Source: Antedon mediterranea (taxonomy: Eukaryota; Echinodermata; Crinoidea; Comatulida; Antedonidae). From it: a stretch of DNA of 64,000 nucleotides. The notes beneath the pieces are model-generated. The model made no database searches, was not told where the DNA came from, and saw only the letters and a list, made by a program, of their open reading frames with translations. The position numbers were made by a program, and so were the translations under genes. Location of the stretch: contig NC_092675.1 in assembly GCF_964355755.1 (NCBI RefSeq), positions 30,838,912 through 30,902,911 of the forward strand. The letters run 5' to 3'. This document shows positions 47,013 to 58,200 of this stretch, piece by piece (the first letter of the stretch is position 1; the number at the start of each line of letters is the position of its first letter).

Positions 47013-48189
47013 TTGTATGTTAACCCGCTGGACTCGTGATTCCAGAACGAAACGACATGGCCCGTGTTTCATGTCCGATTTCGGAAAATATACGATTAGG
47101 TTAGGCTAGGAAGTATTAGTTATCATATTAGTGGGCCAGTTGTTTACGTCGTTCCTTCACTGGAAGTCGGCAGTGTTGGAAGAATTTATTTATTTATTTT
47201 ATTAGTTTATCAGGAACCGCAAAAATGAATAAAAACTTTGCCTTTTTTGAAAAAAAAAAAAAATTTTTTTTTCATTAGAGGGAAGATGGTTGAGAATGTA
47301 TTTAAGGTATACTGGTCAATTGTATTAGGGTAGGCCTAGGCCTAGATCCTCCGAGTCTTGGGCGATAGTTTTTCGATATTGTTTCAGATCTCATCCAGGT
47401 CTTATTCCATTCGAACAAACTGCCGCGCAGTTCTTGGGCATCATACGATTGGCTAGGCTACAGCAACCAATCAGATCATTGCATTTGCATACTCGCTACC
47501 TGAGAGGGTCGTGCAGCGCGAGCTGTGCATTATCCAGGGAATGAAAATGCAAGCGATGATGACGCGGTTACGTGCGTACTCTGATTGGTTGAGCAATGAA
47601 AGAATTCTATGTACTAATAGTTTCTGATTGGCTATTTTACTTTACGGAAACATCCTATTTTTAGAATACTATTTTTAGGATGTGGATGTGAGTTTTAGTT
47701 ATACGCACGCCGGTATGCTCAGGCGAATGCTCAGAATTCTATTATTACGCGATTATTTACTGTTGGGTTGTAGTTGTTTTAGGAATCAATGAAGTGGACA
47801 TTTATTTGAGATTAGAAAGAATTTATTATTAGCTTACATTGTGATATTGTTCTGTGTGTTCTTTCTAAATGTGCCTACTATATTCATTGGTGACTAATTC
47901 AATCGAAAGATTCCAACGGTAAATTTAGTTCAGTCACAGTATAACTCGGTAATTCTGAACGAGTATACTAGAAGAAGGGCGAGTTTTATGGTAAACTAGT
48001 TCGCTCAATGTAAGAAGACTGAGGGAAATGGTTGGAGGTCGGAACGAGTTCTTGCACGTGATCGGGAGACGTAACATTAGTTGCGGATCTAGATAGCTAT
48101 ATGGCATCAACTACGTGCTTTATTCGGTGTTTGCTTATAACGAAGAAAGCACCGGCTCTGTTAAAAAAAAAAAATAATAATAATGCGCC

Positions 48190-49110
48190 GACATCGGCGA
48201 AAATCATAAAAGGATAGTACTGACGAGGTCTTTGAAGGGTCTGATCTTGAAGTTAATCCTAATAATCAGGTGACTTCAAAGAATGCGTCGATTAGTTTTA
48301 ACGGGGAGGAGGAGCAGTTATTCCTGACGTTAACTCTGTGTCGAATGTAACCACGGATAGGCGGTTTAATTCCTGTTCCAACTACGGTACTCCTAATGGG
48401 GATATCTGAAATCGCGACTCTCATTATCCGGGCGATGACAACATGCGTTTCGATGAACGAACTGGCGGCGAGTCCAATAGGTTTGTGCCTATGGAACGCG
48501 GTCGAGTTCCTTGGCGATCAATAAATCGCCAAGGGGACGCAAGAGATTGAGAGCCTGAACGACGGTATCCTAAATCGGGGTAGTAGAATGGGAATGTCGC
48601 CACGGGGGTACATCGACGGTAATCGCTATAAACGCTACTCGGACGATGTCGGTCAAGTTCGGACTGATTGTCGAGGTTTCGATTACAATGATCGAGATCG
48701 CGGTAATGAGGACAATACGAACGAGTACGTCCGAAGAGAGAGTAATGGCGGAAGTTTCGGACGTGATCCGCGCTGAGTTCATTATGTGAATAAGGACCAC
48801 TTGCGTGGTTGATACGGTCATAATGAAGAATGGCGAGGTGAGCGTCGGAAAAGACTACCTTTCCGCCCTCAGAGAAACCTGGAATTTTTCGGTCAAAATG
48901 ACTGGTACATTTTCTGGGATAGATTTGAGGGGTATGCCTGAATTAGTGGATGGAACCTGGCGGAGAAGAAGGAGGCTTTTCACTTAGGTAAGAAGGGGAA
49001 AGCAGCCATGTACTACTTACGTTGTACATTCTTCACGGCAGTGACATCACAAATAACTCGATAACTAGCTCTGAAGAGATGTTGGAACTCCTCTGGCGGA
49101 AACGATGATC
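48190..49110 (+). pseudogene. Broken gag-like region of the LTR element
   Basis: No long frame, but one frame near 48880-49020 reads EFFGQNDWYIFWDRFEG, a stop, then GWNLAEKKEAFHLG and KGKAAMYYL. The spacing of Trp, Phe and Gly residues resembles the capsid part of Ty3/gypsy gag. Upstream (48588-48776) is an Arg/Asp/Gly-rich segment. Interrupted by at least one stop and frame changes. Confidence 0.5.
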
Positions 49111-49217
49111 ACTATTTTTGTTACAGGCGCCAGAGTTTTCGTCCCAACAATTTGTAATCGAGGGGTAGAAATACTATCTTGTACTAAACTTGTGTTTTGC
49201 CTCTTAATGTTTTACAG

Positions 49218-50446
49218 ATGGATAACTGCACTACTTCCGATCGAGTAACGGTGGAGGAGGAATTGTTCCTGCTGCAGGTGGAAGACTTCCCGCCGTTGGG
49301 CAAACCAGCTGCGAAACGAAAGTCTCCACCTTCACCTACTGGATTGGAAGAAGATGATGTGGCGATGGAGGTCGGGGACCTAGATCCGCCAGTAGTTGAG
49401 GGCAGAGAGACGCCAGAGGTCTTGGCAGGATCGCCGGAGAGGCCAAAGTCCACCTCCATTTTTCGTAAAGAGTTGCTTCCCGCCGCGCCAGCCGTGAAGG
49501 TATGGCGAACTCCGGGAAGTAAGGAGTCGGACTTTGCGTGCCGAGACGTCCGTCTCGTTGGTACGGCGACCAGTGCTGTTCCACCTAGTGCTGGGGCGGT
49601 ACCAAAAGTTAAATCTCAGGGAAAGGCCGACAAACGGTCGAAAGACAACAAAAGACCTCATCCTGAAGGCGGTCAGAGGGAATCGGGTAAGCGGTCACGT
49701 CGGGCATTCCTGTGTCCAGTGGCAGGATGTGGCCGGGTGCCCGAAAACCCAAAACAACACCTGACGCACCACATACCGCCATTCATAACGGAAACATCGC
49801 CGGAGGTATCGTCGACCACCTCATCTCGGCGCTGGAGTTTCATCCAGGAGTTAGTGAAACTCGTTCCGGAGTGCGGCGGGAGTGTCACCAAGGCGGTAGC
49901 ACTTTTCAACGCCGAGGGGAGAATCCAGCCTGGATTCTTCTTCACCAAATCTCTAAGGAAGATGATGGAGTCGATGGGCGAGGCGGCGGGGCTCGAGATG
50001 CCCGAGTCGAACACTCTATCGCCGTTAGTGTCACCGCTGGGTCTGCTCCACACTCGGTGTCTCCTTTTCCTGGTGGCGAGAGCCACTAGGGATAATAAGG
50101 GGGCATTTGTGGAGCTGTGCCAGAGGTATGGTAGGCCTACCTCGGCGGAGCCCAGACGCCGTCGATTTCCTAAGCCAACTGGACCACTACGTCAACGGAC
50201 CGGACCATCATCACGCCAAGCACGGTGGCAACCGAACGTGGAAAACAACATCCATTCACCCACGCCATTGTTATGCCAGTTAAGGCGGGCCGACAGAGTT
50301 GCTCTGCGGTCGGCATTCAATGCCAATCGGGAGGTGGTGGAGCGTTTGGCTCAGCCGGGAAGTGGCCAGCTGAGGGCAGCGGCGGTTAGGATGTTGGAGG
50401 GATTCTTGGAAAACCTCCACTTCCACGCCCAGTTTGCCTATGAATA

Positions 50447-50447
<1 letters not shown>
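49218..50447 (+). CDS. Zinc-finger ORF of the LTR element, function unknown
   Basis: 409 residues from the first ATG, which directly follows a strong acceptor (CTCTTAATGTTTTACAG). The LTR ATG-donor at 46584 could splice here, in frame. The N-terminal third is acidic and Pro-rich (VEEELFLLQVEDFPPLG). Then comes a basic stretch that could be a nuclear signal (KADKRSKDNKRPHPEGG, GKRSRR). A C2H2-like finger follows at about residues 167-183 (LCPVAGCGRVPENPKQHLTHH). The C-terminal half is Leu/Arg-rich and mostly helical. It resembles no pol, env or gag protein I know. GC content and codon use are far higher than in neighbouring host exons. A 32-base poly(A) run follows within a few bases of the stop. 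Confidence 0.7.

Positions 50448-50451
<4 letters not shown>

Positions 50452-50483
<32 letters not shown>
50452..50483 (+). repeat. Poly(A) tract after the zinc-finger ORF
   Basis: About 32 consecutive A begin within a few bases of the stop codon at 50447. A second A-run lies near 50631-50646. Such a tract inside an LTR element suggests reverse transcription of a polyadenylated message, though slippage is possible. Confidence 0.8.
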
Positions 50484-50486
<3 letters not shown>

Positions 50487-50737
50487 AAGACCAAATTAAT
50501 GAAAATTTATTTAAATTAATTTTAAAATTAATTCCAATTAGTTCATTTTTTTAAACAAAATTCTTATCGGGTTCTTGGTAGTTTCTTTTTCTGGAATTCT
50601 ATGTATGTATGTTGTGTTATTGTTGTGTTTAAAAAAAAAAAAAAAAGAAGAAAAATGAAGTGGAAGAAAAGAAAGAAAGAGCAAGTACGTGTGTAGAAGA
50701 ACAAGAGGGAAGACAAAAGAAATAAAACAAGGAGGAA

Positions 50738-50984
50738 TGTAGTGCCGCTACACAGATGCTTAAGCGGAGCGCGTCGTTCTAAACACCTGGACGCGCTCCG
50801 CCGTGCGTATCTTGGAACGTCAAGTACGTTTGGGACACTTGAGAAGTCGACGACGGAAACTAAACCTATATTATTACTACTCACTTATTATTATCATACA
50901 AAGACTATTACAATGGTGAGTATTTTACGTTGTAGTCTTTTATCGTAGTTAAGGAACTAAACCAAGAGACTAGCAATCTCTTTA
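50738..50984 (+). repeat. Right long terminal repeat
   Basis: Copy of 46407-46653 with no difference seen by eye, including the ATG-donor and the GC-rich stem (50764-50801). Identity implies recent insertion. It is preceded by a long purine-rich stretch ending AAGGAGGAA. Confidence 0.92.
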
Positions 50985-51189
50985 AAACATCATTTTTTTT
51001 ATTTTACTACCCAACATTGTTGCTAAAATAACAACTTAATATTAAATCGCTCCGGTTTTTGCGTGCACGTACGACGTACGTACAACGTCCCGTGTGTCTG
51101 ATCGGCAAAAAAATGCTTTTGCCGCCCTCTACGTTTTTACTTGTTGCAATTAATGATGACGACACTTTTTTATGGCGAACAATTAAATC

Positions 51190-51241
51190 CGATCCCACAC
51201 CACCACCACCACCACGTAAAGTGCGGAGGAGTTGTTGAAAG
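51190..51241 (+). other. Possible 5' UTR exon of CMPK1
   Basis: The sequence ending GTTGTTGAAAG at 51241 is followed by GTATTT, a usable donor. A good acceptor (TGTTTTCAG) occurs at 52281-52288 just before the coding exon. No start codon in frame was established. The upstream boundary is arbitrary. Confidence 0.35.
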
Positions 51242-51289
51242 GTATTTGAAATCTATCGTGTCTTAAAACATAGTATTTCAATTGTTATA

Positions 51290-51545
51290 TGCTAGGCGGC
51301 CTATAGTATTAGCTAGGCTAGGCCCTACTTTAGTGAGAGTGTAGGCTAGCCTAGCCTAGCCTAGTCTAGACCTAACTAGCTAGTGCTAGGGGCTAAGCGG
51401 ATCTAGGCCTAGCCTAGGCCTAGAGAGCTAATCTAGGCTAGCTAGCTAGGCCTAGGGCCTAGGCTAGGCCTAGGGCCTAGGCTAGGCCTACTAGCTAGTA
51501 GGCTAGGCCTACTAGCTAGTAGGCTAGCTACTAGCTAGGCCTATG
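51290..51545. repeat. AGGCCTAG-rich island upstream of CMPK1
   Basis: About 250 bp almost entirely of CTAGGCCTAG and GCTAGCCTAG permutations, starting just after the probable 5' UTR exon. Confidence 0.85.
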
Positions 51546-52294
51546 CCAAGTGCACTGTTTTTAATTCCACCAGTGAGGTATACCTCCCTGATTCCACTGC
51601 CTCAAGTTTTATTCAAATGCTAGACCCTAGTAGAGTCTAACTCTAAGGCTTACCTTACAACAGTTCCATGCGTAAATAAATGCCTATCTAGGCCTATACC
51701 TAGGCCTAAGGCCTACTGTAGCTCGGTAGATCTATGAATGATACAGAATTTATTTTTAACATAACTTTGATTTTGTTTGTTTGCTTGTTTTTTAGATTTT
51801 TTTTATTACTGATAATTAATGATGTTGAATTTTATGGGTATTTCAAAAGAAATCAAATCAATATTAATCATATTAAATTTTCAATTCAAATAATTATAAT
51901 AACAAATATCCACAATGTAGTACAAAATATTAAAAATAAATCTTATTTCATCACCTCAATACATTTCAATACAAATAGGCTGTATCGATGATGGCGACCT
52001 TAGCAAAGTCAGATGAAGAACAAAATATTTTTGTATAATGATACAATGATGAATATCAAGTTGAAAATTAATCGTCTTGCAGCAGCAGAGAATTCACTTT
52101 TACTTCATTCTCCTTTTCTTAGCCACAGCTATTAATAGGCAAAGATTATGTGATGAAATGCAACACAACAATAAAATACATAAAGATTAGATAACAATTT
52201 GCATTAAAATACTAAAAGATAATATTACTAGTACAACAACCTCTTGCATCCGTTCATCTGATCTCAAATCGTGTGTGTTTGTTTTCAGCATTGT

Positions 52295-55200
52295 ATGTTG
52301 GTAACTTTTGTTCGCTTTGCAAGTCGGATCATAATGTCATCTGAGAAGCCGTTGGTAGCATTTGTGCTTGGAGCCCCTGGAGCAGGAAAGGGTACACAAT
52401 GCTCTAAGATCGTTGAGGTAAGTTTCATTCACACTGAATGTTCTAATTAATATTCTACTATTGTCAAGATAAGATAAGATAACTTTTATTGATCCTCAAC
52501 AAGGAAATTCATTGCTCGTCATAATAACAAAGAAAACACAATAAAAACAAATATAGCATAAAACCATTCATATAAAAACATCTAAAAAATTACAATATAA
52601 AATTATCTTCTTGACTTCCTGTTGTACTGGATGATACCGAAGGGAATAAAGGATTTAGCAAATCGATTTGTTTTCACACTGAGGAGCCTCAATCTACCAC
52701 TTGGATTAAGTTGGTCTATGATCACTTTGTGGAGAGGATGAGAGGCATCCGACTCAATGCGTTCGAAATCTTTCTGGAGGTGTTCTAGGTGCACATCGGT
52801 AAAGGAAGGCAGTTCCAGACCAATCATTTTACCAGCCCGACGAAAGTTTCAAGGCGTCCTTTATTCCCTCCGGTAACATTACCAGCCCAACAGGAGAGGC
52901 AATACGTCCAAACACTACATATAACGGATCTATAAAACGAAAGTAACATCAAATCACAGGAGTTAAATTTATATAAAGTTCTCATACAATACATTCTGGG
53001 ATTTAATTTTTTGCTGATGTAGTCTATATGGTCTCCCCAATTCAGTTTATCATTGAAAACAATTCCTAGATACTTGTACTGGTCAACAATTTCAATTTCT
53101 TTACCTTTGATAGTGATTGGTTGAAAATTAAATTTATGTTTAGTCCTAAAATCAATGATCATCTCCTTTGTTTTTGATGCATTTATTTGGAGATAATTAT
53201 CGTCACAAAATTTTACAAATCTTTGTATTTCGCTACGATAATTTTCATCATTGTTTGAAACTATGAGACCAATAGTACTAGTGTCATCAGCGAATTTAAC
53301 AACGGGGCAAAGCTCATCATTTAAAGATCTGTAATCGGCCGTATACAAGGAATATAATTTAGGTGCGTTGACAGTACCCTGAGGAACACTGGTGTCAGAG
53401 GTTACGATTTCTGACTTAACACCATTAATATTAACAAATTGTTTTCTATCACAAATGAAATTTAAAACTAAACGAACAATCGGACGGGGAAACTCCATAT
53501 TCAACATTTTGTCTGCTAAGATATGGGGTTGTATGGTATTAAACGCAGACTGAAAATCAAAATACATAATACGTGCCGAGTGGCCTTTCTTTACATTATC
53601 TAGATGTGAATACAATTTATGTAATTTAAAATAAATCGCATCACTGGTACTACGGAGTGATCGGTAAGCAAATTGCAACGGGTCTAACACTTTTTCAGCA
53701 TAAGGTTGCATAATTTTTAAAATAATACGTTCCAATATTTTCATCGCGACAGACGTGAGTGCAACAGGTCTCAAATCATTCATGCTGTTAATCTTAGGTT
53801 TCTTAGGTACCGGTATTATGCATGAAAGTTTCCAAATATCCGGGAACGCATGATAAGAAAGACACATATTGAAAATAAATGTAAATATACCATCAAGGTG
53901 AGGAGAGCAGACCTTAAGTACTCGTGGTGGGATTCTATCCGGCCCAGCAGCCTTCGATGAATTGAGTTTCATGAATTCGTTATGTACATCAGAAATGCTT
54001 ATACTAAATTTGGGATCATCTTCAGTCACCCGACACAAGCTAAATAGGGCCTCTCTTTCTTTTTTAAAATCATGAACATTAAAACGGTTATAAAATTCAT
54101 TTAACTCATTAACATATTGCACAGTAACATTCGGAATCGAGGTGGGTGTATTACCACCGTTTGTGTAACCACTCATAAGTTTAATACCCTGCCAAACTTG
54201 TTTCATATTATTAGACCTGAAGTTATGTTCAACTTTTTTCCTATAAATGTTCTTCTGTTTCATTATTTCAGATTTAATCTCTCTAGTCAATATTTTCATA
54301 CGATTAGAGTCGCCCATCTTAAAGGCTTTACGTTTCTCACACAACAGTAATTTAACGCCTTTCGTGATCCATGGCTTGTTATTAGGGTAGATTTTCACTT
54401 TTTTAACTGGAACGCATTTATCAATACAAAAGTTTATGTACGAGCTCACTGCATAAGTAATACTATTCAAATCTTCATCCTCCGTAAAAATATCCCAATC
54501 GGTAGATTCAAATTCCGCTATCAGGGCTTCCTCGGCTTCAGGAGACCATTTACGTACATTAATAATTTTTGGTTGGCATGTCTTATTTAACGGGCGATAT
54601 TTAGGACTGAGTAAAATCAAATTATGATCAGATTTGCCCAAGTTCGGTAGTGGGGTCGAAATATAGGCATCCTTCACACTAGAGTAGCATAAATCAAGAA
54701 TCGCGTTGTCCCTCGTTTTACATGTAACATGCTGATAATATGTGGCCGTTGTTTTCTTGAGCTTGCATCTGTTGAAATCGCCATTGATAATTACAAGCGC
54801 CTCAGGGTGACTACACTCAATACCTTCGATAATTTCTGCGATCTCATTTATAGCAGGCTTTTTAAGCTTTTTGTTAGGTATGTATACCATAACATTGATA
54901 ACATGCGAGAACTCTCTCGGAAGATAGTAGGGGCGAATACCAACAACCAGCACTTCCGAGTGTGGCGAACATTTATGAAGCTTAAGCGTAGAGTTATTTG
55001 GATGACAGTATTTCTCATTAATGTAGAGGCAAAGACCACCACCGCCATCTTTGTTCGCTTCGGCTGTACGATCCCCACGAACAGATTTAAAGCCAACTAC
55101 TTGAATATGTTGATCGCTGTGCTTATCGCTCAGGTGGGTTTCCGTGAATGCAAGTAAGCTGGCATTCCTAAAATCGCTGAAGTGTTCGACGTTTGCTCTG

Positions 55201-58200
55201 AGTAAATCGACTTTGTTATTCAAAGATCTAACATTTCCAAATATTAAAGATGGTATAAAAGGCTTACATTTCCTTCGTTGTAGTCGTTTTCTGACCCCAC
55301 CAGCCTTGCCCCTTTTCCGAGGCCTGCGACGTTGTATCTCAGATGGTAATTCAACGTGTGCCGGTAGCGGTGAGGTCGACCTCTCGCCCATGGAATGCAA
55401 ATCAGATGACGTGTACGCAATTCCACCGCCCGGCTTACTCAATCCACACAGTAAGAACATCCAATAAATCAGCAAAAAATACAGAAATTTCAAAACTTTC
55501 ACATACAACATAATGTATAAATCAAATGACTTCTTCCACAATACAATACAGTCCAAATATACGAAAATAACGTCAAAAAATGAGGAACAACAGTGAGACG
55601 AGCTGTGTCGCCGTGTTGCACAGCTCCACTAACAAGTCAAGTAATGGTTGGTAGCTTTTAAGTTTTTGTGGTGATATACCTTGTTTTATAATGTTGCTAT
55701 CATATTTGGGCACATCAAACTTTTTTTGTCAAACTAGTTTGATAGTGTCAGAGCTTTATAATTTTTTTTAACAATGCTTTTTTTAGAATCAACTTAAATG
55801 TGTAATTTTGTATGTAGGAGTTTGGTTATGTTCACTTATCAGCAGGTGATTTATTAAGAGCAGAAAGAAACAAGGAAGGATCCGAATATGGCGAGCTAAT
55901 ACAGACACACATTAAGAACGGCTCTATTGTGCCGGTTGCAATTACGATAAGTCTCATCGAAAGGGTATGCTATGCAACTATGTTACATTATTTTGTGTTT
56001 GCCTCAGCACTGTGGTGCTAGTATGTTTGCCACGAGGAGAATTCTTTCTTTACCAGCATGTCCGCAAGTGCGCCTATGGTTTTAGAATAAGAATTTTGAA
56101 TAATGAAAATGATCTTGTTAGGTGTACTACGAACTATCTGTTACGATCTTCAAATGTCTTCACTAAATGGGAGAAAATCATATTTTATTGTGATTTTCCA
56201 TTTTGTTTGTTGTATATATGGAATTTTTATTCTTAAATAAAATGATCAATAAATATTGGTCTCAAACAGTTTAGAAAACAGGTTTTAGCAGTAGCGTCTG
56301 CACACAAAAACCTTAACATTTGTCTTTTAAGCTGGGTGGGAAGTGTTTACTTACAGTGGGAGGCGTCGCCTTGCTCTGCTCCCCATAACTACATCCCTAT
56401 GCAGAAAGTTTTTCATCATGACATGACGTCAGTAGCAATATTTAAAGTAATAAAGTCCATTATATAACATAATGATTTCTTTACTAGGCCATGAATGAAA
56501 GTACTGTTAAAAAGTTTTTAGTGGATGGTTTTCCACGAAATGAAGACAATTTAACCGGTTGGGACCAACAAATGACCGACAAAGTTAATCTCAAATTTGT
56601 ACTGTTTTTTGAGTGCTCAGAAGAGGTAAATTTATTTTTCTTTTATTTCATTAAAAACATATTTGTACAAGCGAAAAACATATCAGGTATAGATATTGCA
56701 CATGTTACATATGGTCCTGTTTTTTTAAAGTAATAGATTAAAAAACATTCATAAAAAGACATTAAAACTGACTAATAAAACTGTAAAAATGGCCTTTCTT
56801 TTTGCTGTTTATGTTTTAAATGCAAGGTATATATTTTGGTGAAATGCTTGTTGTCAAAAAGTCTTGTGAATAACTGATTTGTAATTTCCAAACTTGACCC
56901 TGTCTCCATGTTATTAACAGGAATGTGTAAAAAGGTGTTTAAAAAGAGGCGAGGAAGCCGCTAAACAAGGAACAGCAGCAAGAGCTGACGATAACGAAGA
57001 GAGTCTAAAAAAGAGGTAAATCTTGTCTTCATAAACAGTGCTGTTTTTCTATAGTATTAATAGGCCGCAGATAATTTTATGCAGGATTTGGAGGTCGAAA
57101 GTTGTTCTTCCTAGACCTAAGTATTCATTAGTTATGTTGCTCCCTATCTGGCAGAGTAATACTGTGTATCTTGCCAACATTTTAATGTAAATAAAAATAT
57201 TTACTAACAAAGCAATGTGTTCTAAATAATATGAATTAAATGACTACAATTTAATTTTAGGTTTAATACACACATGTCATCAACAATGCCAATTATTGAG
57301 CATTATGCCAAACAGAACTTGGTGGAGAAAGTAGAGGCTAATAGACCAGCAGACGAGGTAAGTAAATAACAAAGCAAATGTATCAACTAAACATAAAGAT
57401 ATCAGAAAAAAAAATCATGCATTTGTACCGCAAAATGTGCGTACTATGGCATTCAATATTAATCCCTTTTGTAAAACAGGCTGATATAATTAACTTTTTC
57501 TGAGAACTAGGTCGTGTTCGTACGGTGGTTAAAATAAGCGCTTAATTTCACCCATGCCTCGGGTTATAAATTGAGTGTTGTTCGTACTTAAATGCTTAAT
57601 CGACGAATCACAAACCGGAAATTACGTTTTAAGGTCAGTTGTCTTTACAACCTACGACCCCATTTTCGCACGCTAGTTTCGTGTTGTATATTTTTTACTC
57701 GCGATCTTTCTTTACAATAACAATTACTTGCTACCTTTTACACTGCTTATCCTTGCGACAAACCTTATGCCTCTTAACGCCGAAATATGCCTTCTCCTGA
57801 CGACCATTTATTTTACTTGACGAAGAATTTGAGCCCAATGTTACACGAAACACCACCGACCAGCTAGGCCTACTAAGCGGTCTACACCAACAAGGACAGC
57901 ACCAGCTGACGATCGCTCTCGAAGCGTGTATGGAAGAGCTTCGTTGGAGAAATGACGGGCCTAGGCAGCGAACGTTTGTCAAAATTTGATACATTGCCTC
58001 TATCGGAGATTTATTATCCTCGAAGGCCGAGTATAATTGGATTATCGCTGAAATAACCTGCAAATTTGGTGAACATTTTGCCTCGAATTTTTTGTAGCCT
58101 GAGGAAAAAGTTAATTGGGTCACGCGAACGGAAATCGGGAATAAGCTGGTATTTTCAACCCCTACGAACAGGCCCCTAGTCCTTCTAATCATTGTTAATT

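Larger units (their letters stand above)
46407..50984 (+). mobile_element. Ty3/gypsy-like LTR retroelement, non-autonomous, with zinc-finger ORF
   Basis: Two 247-bp LTRs (46407-46653, 50738-50984) appear identical base for base. The left is preceded, and the right followed, by AAAC, a possible 4-bp target duplication. The LTR is followed by a primer-binding-like TGGCGACGAGGATT (46655 on), the complement of a tRNA 3' end finishing CCA. A purine-rich tract (AAGGAGGAA) abuts the right LTR. Inside are a ~1.5 kb leader, a gag-like remnant (48190-49110) and one intact 409-residue ORF. There is no protease, reverse transcriptase, RNase H or integrase. The element lies between the divergent PAXX and CMPK1 genes. 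Confidence 0.88.
52465..55640 (-). mobile_element. Near full-length non-LTR retrotransposon (Rex1/L2/CR1-type LINE) in CMPK1 intron 1
   Basis: Antisense to CMPK1. It carries one long endonuclease-reverse transcriptase ORF. The 3' end has the typical pattern: ...TTTCCTTGTTGAGGATC, AATAAAAG, then TTATCTTATC repeats (read on minus, near 52465-52510). The 5' edge is placed near the GC-rich stretch at 55590-55640. Clade placement is from texture and the tail, not a tree. Confidence 0.85.

Noticed and set aside
49184-50089. Several antisense and off-frame ORFs of 80-140 codons over the zinc-finger ORF
   Set aside because: Shadows caused by high GC. Only the 49218 frame has the acceptor, full length and motif content.
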